Shown here: positions 34,309 through 43,154 of the stretch, piece after piece | How positions within the stretch are numbered: position 1 is the first letter of the stretch | Layout: every line of letters starts with the position of its first letter | Source: Fulvivirgaceae bacterium JP3-4 | GTDB taxonomy: Bacteria; Bacteroidota; Bacteroidia; Cytophagales; Cyclobacteriaceae | Direction: 5' to 3' | NCBI GenBank assembly: GCA_029309925.1 | Contig: JARKND010000005.1 | Location: forward strand, 434,001-498,000 | Length of the DNA stretch: 64,000 bases | The notes under the pieces: model-generated | What the model saw: only the letters and a program-made list of their open reading frames with translations | Told to the model about the DNA's origin: nothing | Databases searched by the model: none | Translations under genes and position numbers: made by a program

Positions 34309-34814
34309 TTCAGGTAGCGTTCAATAAGGATTTTTCGGTGATGCGTTTCATGCCCTGGGATAACGTATCCGAGAACAAGAACAGAGAGTTTATTCTTATT
34401 AGCAGTGCCTTCGCGTTGCAGCATTTCAGGTGTGAAACTTTTGAACATATCGATGGTGGTGGCGCGAAGGCGCTCCATCTCATCTGCGAGTTGTGCTATT
34501 GTACGGCCATGGGCATTGGCTTCGGGCGCATAATCGTTTTCTTCAAAACCAGGAAGATCCGTTTTGTCATTTCGCGCAAAGCGCAGGGCGCGGTAGGCCA
34601 TGATGCGCTCCACATCGATCATGTGCGCGAGCAATTCCTTGATGCTCCACTTCCCTTCGCCATAGCGGTGCTCGCCCTTTGACTCGGGAATCGATCGGAC
34701 AAGTTCTAGCGTGGCTTTAGACGATTGCTTCATCGCGTCAAACATTTCCAGGTCAATCACATTTCGGACGTAACCCTGGTAAAACGTAGCAACTTTTTCA
34801 AGCTCTGGTCTCAT
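34305..34814 (-). CDS. DinB family protein
   Basis: This 169-residue four-helix metal-binding protein carries KWSIKELLAHMIDVERIMAYR (first His) and the C-terminal VIPGHETHHRKIL with the H..H..H pattern, so a complete metal triad is likely. Family members are thiol-dependent transferases or of unknown role. It overlaps dacB by 4 bases. A different DinB-like gene is at 18589; the two are not close paralogues. Confidence 0.85.
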   Translation of the reverse strand: MRPELEKVATFYQGYVRNVIDLEMFDAMKQSSKATLELVRSIPESKGEHRYGEGKWSIKELLAHMIDVERIMAYRALRFARNDKTDLPGFEENDYAPEANAHGRTIAQLADEMERLRATTIDMFKSFTPEMLQREGTANKNKLSVLVLGYVIPGHETHHRKILIERYLK

Positions 34815-34863
34815 AACATCAAAATAGATAGTATTTGTTAGGTTTCAAATTTTCAGAAAACAA

Positions 34864-34891
34864 AAAGCACCTGGCGCAATGCAGGTGCTTT
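34864..34891 (-). terminator. Intrinsic terminator downstream of rluB
   Basis: AAAGCACCTG (34864-34873) pairs with CAGGTGCTTT (34882-34891) with an 8-base loop. On the minus strand the stem is followed by TTTTTG, so it ends the scpB-rluB transcript before the DinB-dacB-GH3 unit. Confidence 0.85.
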
Positions 34892-34929
34892 CAACTTAAG
34901 TTCTTATCCGACTCGTGTCGCTAATCATC

Positions 34930-36522
34930 CTACTTGAAATGTTTCAGTCGAACAATTTCTTCTTTCGTCAGGAATCTCCACTGCCCGCGGCCAAGGTCTT
35001 TTTTGTCAAGGCCCGCGTAAACAGAACGATCGAGTTTTGCCACTTCGTAGCCAAGGCTCTCAAATATTCTTCTCACCACGCGGTTCCAGCCAATGTGAAG
35101 TTCAACACCTACCGTTTTTCCATCTTCTGAAACGATTGCTACGTCATCCACCAATGCACGGCCCTCTTCAAGAATAACACCATCCATCACAGCCTGCAGA
35201 TCCGCCTTCGAGATCGGACGATCCAACTCAACTTTATAGATCTTCTTTACATTATAAGAAGGGTGCATCAGCTTGTCAGCAAGGTCACCATCATTGGTTA
35301 GTAGTAGCAAGCCCGTTGTGTTGCGATCCAGTCTGCCGACAGGGTAGATCCTCTCCTTCACATTGCTGCCAATGATGTGCATCACCGTGTTGCGTTCCTG
35401 CGGATCGTCTGTAGTGGTAAGAAAACCCTTTGGTTTGTTCATGAGAACGTACACAGGCTTCTCGGCCTTGAGCACTTTATTCTCATAACGAACTTCGTCA
35501 CCCGGATTGACCTTGAAACCCATCTCGGTAATGGTTTTACCATTGACAGAGATCAGCCCCATTGAGATCAGTTCATCGGCTTCGCGTCTTGAGCATACGC
35601 CACTGTTCGCGATAAAGCGATTGAGACGCATCTGTCCTGTCTGAACCGGAGCTTCATTTTCCTGGGAAGTTTGCCTGCGTTCCGGCTTCGAATCGAAGCG
35701 TGATTTTGATTTCTTGAAAAAACCTCTCGGCTCATCGCTGGACGATGAACGTGCGCGGGAGGGCCTTTCATCACGGTTGTCACCGGAGTATTTATCGAAA
35801 CGACTTTTTCTGATTGGTCTGCCTTCTTCACCCGATCCTCCCTCGTTTTCACGCTTGCCGCGGAATGAGCTTCCTGACTTTCGTGAATCAATTGAATCGC
35901 CTCGTTTTTCAAAAGGCTTGTCGAATTTTTTCGGGCGGTCTCCTGACCGGCCTCCGTCAAAATCTTTTTTGAATGATGTTTTCCGCGGACGTGCTGAAGA
36001 TGAGTCTCTTCTTTCACCGTAGGAGGATCTGCCGCGTGAGTCTGATCCCTCGTCTTTGCGGAATCCGCCTCGCTTGTTGCCGTAAGATCTTCCCGATCCT
36101 GACGAGCCCTCGTCACGTTTCCCGTAAGGTTTATCAAATTTCTTAAAGCGATCGCCAGAACGCTCGCCCCCTTCGCTGTCCGATCTTCTGTAGGACGATT
36201 TACGCGGCCCGGCAGAATCCTTGCCCCTGAAAGACGATTTGCCTCTTGAACTGAAATCATCATCGCGTTTTTTGAACGATGACGACCCGCGTCTGTCAGA
36301 GGATCTTCCTTCGGATGATCCTTCGCGGTTCCCGTAAGAGCGCGATGGACGTTTTGATCCGCCATCATCTTTCCGATAAGGGCGATCTGAACTTTTTGAG
36401 CTGGATTTTTTGAATGACCGTGGTCCGCCAGACTTTCTTCCGCCTGAAGATGAACCTCCGCTTGAGTTTCGTGAGCTTCCTCTTCTTCCTGAAGATCCGC
36501 CCGAGGTATTACGCTTGGCCAT
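34930..36522 (-). CDS. rluB: RluB/RsuA-family 23S rRNA pseudouridine synthase with a ~290-residue disordered N-terminus
   Basis: The protein has 530 residues. From residue 298 it is a normal RluB: S4 RNA-binding domain (MRLNRFIANSGVCSRREADE), then the catalytic domain with GRLDRNTTGLLLLTNDG (catalytic Asp near 399) and GWNRVVRRIFESLGYEV. It converts a uridine of 23S rRNA (helix 89 region in E. coli RluB) to pseudouridine. Residues 1-290 are low-complexity Ser/Arg/Gly/Lys/Asp-rich with repeated RRGSS, KKFDKP and FKKDFD-like units. The start overlaps the scpB stop by 14 bases. A terminator follows. Confidence 0.9.
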   Translation of the reverse strand: MAKRNTSGGSSGRRGSSRNSSGGSSSGGRKSGGPRSFKKSSSKSSDRPYRKDDGGSKRPSRSYGNREGSSEGRSSDRRGSSSFKKRDDDFSSRGKSSFRGKDSAGPRKSSYRRSDSEGGERSGDRFKKFDKPYGKRDEGSSGSGRSYGNKRGGFRKDEGSDSRGRSSYGERRDSSSARPRKTSFKKDFDGGRSGDRPKKFDKPFEKRGDSIDSRKSGSSFRGKRENEGGSGEEGRPIRKSRFDKYSGDNRDERPSRARSSSSDEPRGFFKKSKSRFDSKPERRQTSQENEAPVQTGQMRLNRFIANSGVCSRREADELISMGLISVNGKTITEMGFKVNPGDEVRYENKVLKAEKPVYVLMNKPKGFLTTTDDPQERNTVMHIIGSNVKERIYPVGRLDRNTTGLLLLTNDGDLADKLMHPSYNVKKIYKVELDRPISKADLQAVMDGVILEEGRALVDDVAIVSEDGKTVGVELHIGWNRVVRRIFESLGYEVAKLDRSVYAGLDKKDLGRGQWRFLTKEEIVRLKHFK

Positions 36523-37114
36523 CTGGCTGTTGTGGTTGCTCTGGTTCTGTTGGGTTGTCTATATTTTCGCCAATCGTGTTTACTTCGGAAGTAAATTCTT
36601 TTGGTGTTGGCAGTTCAGCAAGATCGCTGATGCCGAAGTATTCCATAAATTTCATGGTAGTGCCATAAAGCATCGGACGGCCGATGGTTTCCGCCTTTCC
36701 CGTGATTTCAATCAGGCCTTTGTCGAGAAGTTTCTGAACAGCATAGTCGCAGTTTACACCGCGGATGTTTTCGATCTCGGTTTTGGAGATCGGTTGCTTG
36801 TAGGCAATGATTGAAAGCGTTTCCATTGCTGAAGTGGAAAGTCTTTTCTTCGACTGCTGCTTCAGCATGATACCAATGCTGGTCTGGTACGCAGGCTTGG
36901 TCAGAAACTGATATCCGCCTGCAGCCTTAAAGAGCTGAAATGAAAATTCTTCATGCTGGTATTTCTCTTCCAGGCGTTGAATAGCTCCCATGATATCCTC
37001 TTCAGGCACATCGGCATTAAACATTTCAGATAAACACGCCTTAATATCGGCAACCTTGATAGGACTAGGCGAACAAAATATCAATGCCTCGATGTGGTTC
37101 TGTAGAAAATCCAT
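36509..37114 (-). CDS. scpB: Segregation and condensation protein ScpB
   Basis: The protein has 201 residues with two winged-helix domains: LQNHIEALIFCSPSPIKVADIKA at the start, KAAGGYQFLTKPAYQ in the middle, and the highly conserved LSTSAMETLSIIAYKQPISKTEIENIRGVNCDYAVQKLLDKGLIE (about residues 92-136; quoted here only to mark the block, which starts LSTSAMETLS and ends KLLDKGLIE). It forms the SMC-ScpA-ScpB complex for chromosome segregation. scpA is not in the window. The C-terminus is a Pro/Gln-rich tail. It overlaps rluB by 14 bases, a neighbour pairing seen in many bacteria. Confidence 0.95.
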   Translation of the reverse strand: MDFLQNHIEALIFCSPSPIKVADIKACLSEMFNADVPEEDIMGAIQRLEEKYQHEEFSFQLFKAAGGYQFLTKPAYQTSIGIMLKQQSKKRLSTSAMETLSIIAYKQPISKTEIENIRGVNCDYAVQKLLDKGLIEITGKAETIGRPMLYGTTMKFMEYFGISDLAELPTPKEFTSEVNTIGENIDNPTEPEQPQQPDGQA

Positions 37115-37207
37115 TAGTAACTCTTATTCACAATTTCCAACTGCAATAACAACTTTTCCTTTCAGGGAAAAAAAAGCTCAAGCGTGAAGGCCTGACCGAA
37201 AGGGGTA

Positions 37208-37981
37208 TCAATCCTGCTGCATCAGCTTCGCCTCAATACTCTGCGTAGTGTGCGGAACAGCGATCAATCTTTCTTTTGAGATCAATTTGCCCGTCACCGA
37301 GCAGATGCCATAGGTTCCGTTCTTAATGCGGATCAGCGCATTCTCAAGATTGGTAATATATTTCTGCTGACGCGCTGCCAACTGGCTGAGGTTTTCCTTC
37401 TCGGCAGTTTCTGCGCCATCTTCAAGAACTTTTGTATTTCCGCCTGAAGTTGCATCGGTACCTTCATCGTTGTTGCGATTCAATGTATCCTTGAGGATCT
37501 TGTATTCCTCTCTCGCCTTTTCAAGCTTCTTGTTGATCAACGTCTGGAACTCCTTCAACTCTTCGTCAGAATAACGTGTCTTGTCTTCAGACTGACTTGA
37601 CGGCTTCGCAGGCTTGTGAGCCATCGGACGCTGGTTCGGCATCTGGAAGAAATTGAGCTGAGCTGCCTGAGCTGCACGTGCGGCCGCTGTCTGGGGCGTC
37701 TGCTTTGGTGACTCCTGCTGCACCGCAGGTGCTTTCTTCGAAGGTGCAGGTGCTGCAGCTTTCTTCGCTACGACTTTAGTCTGTTCCTTCTTAGGTGCGG
37801 TTTTCTTTGGAGCTTCTTTCTTGGCAGCCTTTGGAGCTGCTTTTTTAGGGGTTGCTGCCTTAACTTTCTTAGCTGCGGGTTTTGCTTTGGCTTTTACAGG
37901 AGAGGCTTTCTTTGCTTTCGCTGTGGGTTTTGCTTTCGCTGCTTTCTTAGACGGTTTGGCAGGTGTCTTTTTCTTAGCCAT
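37208..37981 (-). CDS. TraR/DksA-like protein with a histone-H1-like Lys/Ala/Pro N-terminus
   Basis: The protein has 257 residues from ATG 37981 (MAKKKTPAKPSKK); an ATG 18 codons upstream is less likely. Residues 1-125 are almost only Lys, Ala, Pro and Thr, like histone H1 tails. The C-terminal ~120 residues match DksA/TraR: a coiled coil (SDEELKEFQTLINKKLEKA onward) and the zinc-finger region GICSVTGKLISKERL..VPHTT. Only one of the four zinc cysteines remains. DksA proteins bind RNA polymerase in the stringent response; the basic tail suggests nucleic-acid binding. It is a single gene. Confidence 0.88.
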   Translation of the reverse strand: MAKKKTPAKPSKKAAKAKPTAKAKKASPVKAKAKPAAKKVKAATPKKAAPKAAKKEAPKKTAPKKEQTKVVAKKAAAPAPSKKAPAVQQESPKQTPQTAAARAAQAAQLNFFQMPNQRPMAHKPAKPSSQSEDKTRYSDEELKEFQTLINKKLEKAREEYKILKDTLNRNNDEGTDATSGGNTKVLEDGAETAEKENLSQLAARQQKYITNLENALIRIKNGTYGICSVTGKLISKERLIAVPHTTQSIEAKLMQQD

Positions 37982-38131
37982 TGTTTTTGGGTTCCTCCGT
38001 TTGGGTAAAAGATGCGCAAAATTAGAGGTTGCCATCTAAAACAAAAAATATTACGGAAAATTCCAATCCGCTGAAATTTTCTAGTGGTTTTTTGACCAAA
38101 AAGCTACCTTCAGGCCTTACCTATTAAACCT

Positions 38132-39172
38132 ATGCGAGTACTTTCAATTGCGTTGATCTCTCTTATGATGATTACAGGTTGTGAAAACGAAAAGAAAACA
38201 CAAAGTCAATCGGGCTTCGCTGATCCAGGTCCGATCACCCTCGTGATCCACGGTGGAGCCGGAACGATAAAACGCGAGAACATGACGCCCGAAAGAGAAA
38301 AAGCCTACCGCGAAGGGTTAAATCAGGCTTTGGAGGCCGGATATGCCGTTCTGGAGTCCGGTGGTGCCAGTCTCGATGCCGTGATTGCCGCGATTAAAGT
38401 CATGGAAGACAATCCGCTTTTCAATGCAGGAAAGGGTGCTGTATTCACCAACGAAGGCAAAAACGAACTTGACGCCTCCATCATGGATGGAAGCAATCTT
38501 ATGGCAGGATCTGTGGCTGGCGTTACAACAATTAAAAATCCGATAACAGCCGCTTATGCGGTGATGACAAAGTCCGAACATGTGATGATGGCGGGGAAAG
38601 GCGCGGAAAAATTTGCGGAAGAGCAGGGTCTCGAAATCGTTGACCCTTCATACTTTTTCGACTCGATACGATGGCAGCAACTTCAGCGTGTGAAAGGAAA
38701 AGATCTCGGGCGCGAAGCAAACAACATCGATCCGTACATTAAAGACAGAAAGTACGGTACCGTTGGCGCGGTTGCGCTCGACAAAAACGGGAACATTGCT
38801 GCAGGCACATCCACCGGGGGAATGACGAACAAGAAGTATGGACGGATAGGAGATGCGCCCATCATCGGTGCAGGAACCTATGCAAACAACGCGACATGCG
38901 GAGTTTCAGCAACGGGTCACGGAGAATATTTCATCAGGCTCTCCGTGTCGCGCGACATTGCTTCGCTTATGGAATACAAAGGAATGTCGCTCGATGAGGC
39001 CGCCAGCGAAGTAATCAACGTGAAACTCGAGAAGCTTGGCGGAGATGGTGGCATTGTTGCGCTCGACCGCCAGGGAAATATTTCAATGACGTTCAACAGC
39101 GAAGGCATGTATCGCGGCTACATCAAAAAGAAAGGCGAGGGGAAGACTTTCATTTACAAGGATGAAAAGTAA
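38132..39172 (+). CDS. Isoaspartyl peptidase / plant-type L-asparaginase, lipoprotein
   Basis: This 346-residue Ntn-hydrolase precursor has a lipobox MITGC (Cys 17). Family motifs are ITLVIHGGAGTI near residue 35, NPLFNAGKGAVFT, LDASIMDG, and the autocleavage site KYGTVGAVALD, where Thr 210 becomes the new N-terminal nucleophile; STGGMTNKKYGRIGDAPIIG follows. It hydrolyses isoaspartyl dipeptides and asparagine. The lipoprotein signal places it in the periplasm. It is a single gene followed by the MITE-like element. Confidence 0.93.
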   Translation: MRVLSIALISLMMITGCENEKKTQSQSGFADPGPITLVIHGGAGTIKRENMTPEREKAYREGLNQALEAGYAVLESGGASLDAVIAAIKVMEDNPLFNAGKGAVFTNEGKNELDASIMDGSNLMAGSVAGVTTIKNPITAAYAVMTKSEHVMMAGKGAEKFAEEQGLEIVDPSYFFDSIRWQQLQRVKGKDLGREANNIDPYIKDRKYGTVGAVALDKNGNIAAGTSTGGMTNKKYGRIGDAPIIGAGTYANNATCGVSATGHGEYFIRLSVSRDIASLMEYKGMSLDEAASEVINVKLEKLGGDGGIVALDRQGNISMTFNSEGMYRGYIKKKGEGKTFIYKDEK

Positions 39173-39192
39173 AGAAACTCCCTTACATTAAG

Positions 39193-39640
39193 AGCACCAG
39201 TTCCTGAGCCATCCCGCTTCAGCGGGATGAGCGAAGGACCCCTATCAAGTCTTGGTGGTGATGCAGATACAGTCAATCTTTAAAGGGGTGAATTTCAAAG
39301 GGCAATGCCTGCCATCGCACAGCCGTCAATTTCGCGATCGCTAAGTTCAGTTTTTTCGTGCGCCTTTATCCGGGGAACCACGCCAGGCCCGCGCTATCCG
39401 TTCCAAGTCCGCCCGATCGCACAAAAGCTGGCACATGCGGGCTTTCCACTACTATCGCTATTGCTGAGTGTGGACGTTGGACTTCCATTTGAATAGCACT
39501 ATAAGGTGGGCCGCGTAGGCAACATCAGCCTGCGAAGTCACCACTAGTTTAACAAGCTGATTGCTCCTCCTAAGATCTCCTTATCAACAAAAGGGTCTTT
39601 CGCCCAGTTCGCTTGCGCGAAATGGCTCAGGACTGGTGCT
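39193..39640. mobile_element. MITE-like element with ~48-bp imperfect terminal inverted repeats
   Basis: The left end (39193-39241, beginning AGCACCAGTTCCTGAGCCAT) and the reverse complement of the right end (39593-39640, beginning AGCACCAGTCCTGAGCCAT) match over about 48 bases and both finish ..GCGAA.GACCC. Inside each end a small hairpin is kept although the bases differ (CCCGC/GCGGG versus TTCGC/GCGAA). The 350-base middle has no credible gene; it contains GCGGGCTTTCCACTACTATCG, a sequence resembling repeats of other Bacteroidota. It fills nearly all the gap between the asparaginase and lysA genes. No target duplication is clear. Confidence 0.6.
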
Positions 39641-39658
39641 GCTTTCATTGTTGTAGTA

Positions 39659-39666
39659 TATATTTG
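39659..39666 (+). promoter_or_regulatory. Candidate -7 promoter element of lysA
   Basis: TATATTTG fits TAnnTTTG, 16 bases before the ATG at 39682 and 19 bases after the end of the MITE-like element. Any -33 contact would fall in the right terminal inverted repeat, so the element may supply part of the promoter. Confidence 0.4.
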
Positions 39667-39681
39667 GGATTTTTGTCCACC

Positions 39682-40914
39682 ATGGAATTTCAGCAAGGCG
39701 CTTATCGCATTCAGGGCATCGACCTTATCGAGCTAACGAAGGAGTTCGGAACTCCATTGTACGTTTATGACGCAGATAAGATTGTCCACCAGCTCAAGAC
39801 TCTGAAAACCGCTTTCGCGGATTCAAACGTCAAGATCAAATATGCTGCGAAAGCACTCACGAATCTTTCAATCCTTAAACTGTTGAAGAAATTCGGGTCA
39901 GATGTGGATGTTGTCTCCATCCAGGAAGTTCAGCTCGCCATGCGCGCGGGATTTGAGCCCTCACAGATCATGTACACACCCAGCGGTGTTGACTTCAGCG
40001 AGATCGTTGAAGCGGTTTCGCTTGGCGTCACCATTAACCTCGACAACCTTTCGGTGCTGAGAAAGTTTGGAGAAAAATACAAAGACACGTACCCCTGCTC
40101 AATTCGTCTGAATCCGCATATCATGGCCGGTGGAAACTATAAGATCTCTACGGGTCACAGCAACTCAAAGTTCGGAATTTCTATTTACCAGCTTCCGGAA
40201 ATACGTGAGGTTGTTGCGACCCACGGAATAAAGATCAACGGTCTTCATATTCACACCGGTTCGGACATCACGGAAAGCGATGTGTTCCTGAAGATGGCAG
40301 ACATCCTGTTCAGTGTAGCGCGCGACTTCAGAGACCTGCGCTTCATCGACTTTGGCAGCGGTTTCAAAGTATCGTACAAGGAAGGTGACATCGTGACCAA
40401 TGTTTACGATCTGGGACTCAAGCTCACCAAATCGTTTAACGAATTCTGCCAAAGCTATGGCCGCAAACTCGAGCTGCACTTCGAGCCGGGAAAGTTTATT
40501 GTAAGCGAAGCAGGTGTGTTGCTCGTGAGGACGAATGTGGTCAAGAGCACACCAGATCTGACGTTTGTTGGTGTAAACTCCGGACTGAATCACCTCATCC
40601 GCCCCATGATGTACGATGCCTATCACGACATCGTCAATATTTCAAATCCAAAAGCAGAGCAGAAGACTTACACTGTTGTAGGATATATATGTGAGACAGA
40701 TACGCTGGGTGCAGACCGCAAGCTGAATGAAGTTCGCGAAGGCGATATCCTGTTATTTAAAAATGCAGGCGCCTACGGTTTCTCCATGTCTTCGAACTAC
40801 AATTCGAGATTGAAGCCTGCCGAGGTTATGATTTACAACGGAAAGGCTATGCTAATCCGCGAACGCGAAAAATTCGATGACCTTCTCAGAAACCAGGTTG
40901 AGGTAGACATATAA
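39682..40914 (+). CDS. lysA: Diaminopimelate decarboxylase
   Basis: The protein has 410 residues from ATG 39682, which gives the family's usual N-terminus (YRIQGIDLIELTKEFGTPLYVYD); the frame is open 23 codons upstream into non-coding repeat. It is a fold-III PLP enzyme: Lys 57 in YAAKALTN binds PLP, with later motifs MYTPSGVDFSE, LNPHIMAGGNYKISTG, GLHIHTGSDI, FIDFGSGF, LHFEPGKFIV and YICETDTLG. It makes L-lysine from meso-diaminopimelate, the last step of lysine synthesis. It is a single gene preceded by the MITE-like element. Confidence 0.94.
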   Translation: MEFQQGAYRIQGIDLIELTKEFGTPLYVYDADKIVHQLKTLKTAFADSNVKIKYAAKALTNLSILKLLKKFGSDVDVVSIQEVQLAMRAGFEPSQIMYTPSGVDFSEIVEAVSLGVTINLDNLSVLRKFGEKYKDTYPCSIRLNPHIMAGGNYKISTGHSNSKFGISIYQLPEIREVVATHGIKINGLHIHTGSDITESDVFLKMADILFSVARDFRDLRFIDFGSGFKVSYKEGDIVTNVYDLGLKLTKSFNEFCQSYGRKLELHFEPGKFIVSEAGVLLVRTNVVKSTPDLTFVGVNSGLNHLIRPMMYDAYHDIVNISNPKAEQKTYTVVGYICETDTLGADRKLNEVREGDILLFKNAGAYGFSMSSNYNSRLKPAEVMIYNGKAMLIREREKFDDLLRNQVEVDI

Positions 40915-40988
40915 ACCTTACGGTCGGAATATTTGTTGTGTTGCGGGCGTTAACTTACCATTAACACATTCTGGTCAACTTATTTAAA

Positions 40989-43154
40989 ATGAACTTCGTT
41001 TCCCTTAGGACTTTAAACCCTATGATGCATAATTCCCTTAGACTTATTCTTCTTCTCATTTGTGCTTCTTTTGCGTCTTTTGGCCAGATTTTAACGCCTG
41101 CGACCTGGACAAAAGAGATCTCGAAAACTTCTTTGAAAGTTGGGGATGAGGTGGAACTCGTGTTCAACGCCACGATCGACAATGCCTGGTACATGTATGC
41201 CACCGACTTCGATCCGGACTGTGGACCAATCCCCGCTGAGTTGAATTTCCCGGAGATGAAAAATTTTGAGCTGGTCGGAAAAACCATCTCGGTAAATGCA
41301 AAGGAGAAAAAAGACGAGTTCTTCCCCGACTGTGAAATCATCAAGTATTTCAAAAAAACCGGTGAGCTCAGACAGAAAATCAGAATCACCGGCAGCCCGG
41401 TTTCGATCGCAGGATCAATTGTCTATCAGGTGTGCACAGATCTCGATGGCCGCTGCATCACATCCGAAGAGGATTTTTCATTTGACAACCTGCAGGTAGC
41501 CGGAGGATCATCGACTTCGGTTCCAAAAACGACAGCGCCAAAAGTTGATGAAAAGAAAAACGACAACCAGTCTTCAATTGGAAATCCCATCCAGCTTCCG
41601 GTTACTGCTTCTGACACTGCATCAAAGAGAACTACAACGTCAACGGCAAATTATGGCGCGAATAAAGGGCCAATTCTCGATCGCTCTATCCTGGAAGGCG
41701 ATCCATCGTATGGAAACGACTCGTTCTGGAGTTTGCTTGTGCTCGCGTTCGTGGCGGGCCTCACATCACTGATCACACCTTGTGTGTTCCCGATGATACC
41801 GATGACAGTGACCTTCTTCCTGAAGGACAATCAATCACGAAGCCAGGGAATCCGAAACGCAATAATTTTCGGGTTGTCGATCATTGTGTTGTATTCGTCT
41901 GCGGGAACATTGTTTGCGATTATACTCGGCCCTGAAGGTCTGAACGCGATGGCGACCAACTGGGCGCTGAATCTTTTCATCTTCATTGTCTTCGTCATTT
42001 TCGCATTGTCATTTTTCGGATTGTTTGAAATCAACGCACCTTATCAACTCGTAAATAAAGTAGATCGACAGGCAGAGAAAGGTGGTTTGATCGGGGTGTT
42101 CTTCATGGCGTTCACGCTCGTGCTGATCTCATTCAGTTGCACCGTGCCGATTGTCGGAAGTGTGCTCGCGCTTTCTGCCGGAGGCGCGGTGTTAAAACCA
42201 ATTCTCATGATGCTGGCGTATTCGATAGCCTTCGCGCTTCCCTTCGCCATCTTTGCTTTTTTCCCCGAAGTTTTGAAGAGTATGCCGAAGTCTGGCGGGT
42301 GGCTCAACTCCGTGAAAGTAGTGCTTGGATTTATTGAGCTTGCGCTCGCGTTAAAATTCTTCAGCATCGCAGACCAGACTTATCACTGGGGACTGCTTGA
42401 CCGCGATCTGAACATTGCCCTGTGGATTGTGATCTTCACACTGATGGGCTTTTACCTCCTCGGAAAAATCCGGCTGCCGAACGATTCTGTTCTGGAAAAA
42501 ATTTCAGTCGGTCGTCTGATGCTCGCCATCGCGACATTTTCTTTTGTGATCTATTTGATTCCCGGCTTGTGGGGCGCTCCGCTGAAAGCACTCGCAGGTT
42601 ATCTCCCACCGATGTACACCCACGACTTTGATCTTGTTTCGCTTAATAGAAACGAAAAGGCAAATGAAATTTGCGACACACCGAAATACAGCGACTTTCT
42701 TCACTTGCCCCACGGACTGAAAGGCTACTTCGATTACGACCAGGCGCTTGCCTGCGCCCGCGCTCAGAACAAGCCATTGTTTATCGACTTCACCGGACAC
42801 GGTTGTACAAACTGCCGCGAGATGGAGGCGAACGTATGGTCAGATCCGCAGGTGCTCGAGCGATTGCGGAACGACTATGTAATTGTTGCACTCTATGTGG
42901 ATGATAAAACCGAGCTGCCTGAAAGCGAATGGTATACTTCGAAATACGACAACAAGGTGAAAAAGACCATCGGCAAACAGAACGCTGATCTGCAGATCCA
43001 GAACCTCGAAAACAATGCCCAGCCTTTTTATGTATTGGTCGGAAAGGACGAACGCGTACTCGCATGGCCGAAGGATTTCGACCGCAGCGTAAAAAATTTC
43101 GTGGATTTTCTGGAGAGTGGAAAAAAAACTTACAATAAGCTTTACGCGAACTAA
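40989..43154 (+). CDS. dsbD: Thiol:disulfide interchange protein DsbD
   Basis: The protein has 721 residues. A signal peptide follows MMHNSL (the start may be ATG 41022 or 41025). The N-terminal periplasmic domain (about 35-165) is immunoglobulin-like as in DsbD-alpha. A Ser/Thr/Lys linker leads to about eight transmembrane segments beginning FVAGLTSLITPCVFPMIPMT (redox Cys-Pro) with a partner Cys in FSCTVP. The C-terminal thioredoxin domain has GHGCTNC (Cys 606 and 609). It moves electrons from cytoplasmic thioredoxin to periplasmic disulfides, for example in cytochrome c maturation. Confidence 0.93.
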   Translation: MNFVSLRTLNPMMHNSLRLILLLICASFASFGQILTPATWTKEISKTSLKVGDEVELVFNATIDNAWYMYATDFDPDCGPIPAELNFPEMKNFELVGKTISVNAKEKKDEFFPDCEIIKYFKKTGELRQKIRITGSPVSIAGSIVYQVCTDLDGRCITSEEDFSFDNLQVAGGSSTSVPKTTAPKVDEKKNDNQSSIGNPIQLPVTASDTASKRTTTSTANYGANKGPILDRSILEGDPSYGNDSFWSLLVLAFVAGLTSLITPCVFPMIPMTVTFFLKDNQSRSQGIRNAIIFGLSIIVLYSSAGTLFAIILGPEGLNAMATNWALNLFIFIVFVIFALSFFGLFEINAPYQLVNKVDRQAEKGGLIGVFFMAFTLVLISFSCTVPIVGSVLALSAGGAVLKPILMMLAYSIAFALPFAIFAFFPEVLKSMPKSGGWLNSVKVVLGFIELALALKFFSIADQTYHWGLLDRDLNIALWIVIFTLMGFYLLGKIRLPNDSVLEKISVGRLMLAIATFSFVIYLIPGLWGAPLKALAGYLPPMYTHDFDLVSLNRNEKANEICDTPKYSDFLHLPHGLKGYFDYDQALACARAQNKPLFIDFTGHGCTNCREMEANVWSDPQVLERLRNDYVIVALYVDDKTELPESEWYTSKYDNKVKKTIGKQNADLQIQNLENNAQPFYVLVGKDERVLAWPKDFDRSVKNFVDFLESGKKTYNKLYAN

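Noticed and set aside
35568-36368. 266-codon open frame antiparallel-register inside rluB
   Set aside because: It is an alternative reading frame of the low-complexity rluB tail. The biased codons of Ser/Arg/Gly/Asp repeats keep other frames open, and it has no independent promoter or recognisable domain.
39305-39496. 63-codon frame between the asparaginase and lysA genes
   Set aside because: It falls within the MITE-like element's central repeat and has no start signal; such frames accompany this kind of repeat.
39173-39681. Lysine riboswitch upstream of lysA
   Set aside because: The region is explained by a long inverted-repeat element, and I could not find the conserved L-box core; a covariance-model search would be decisive.
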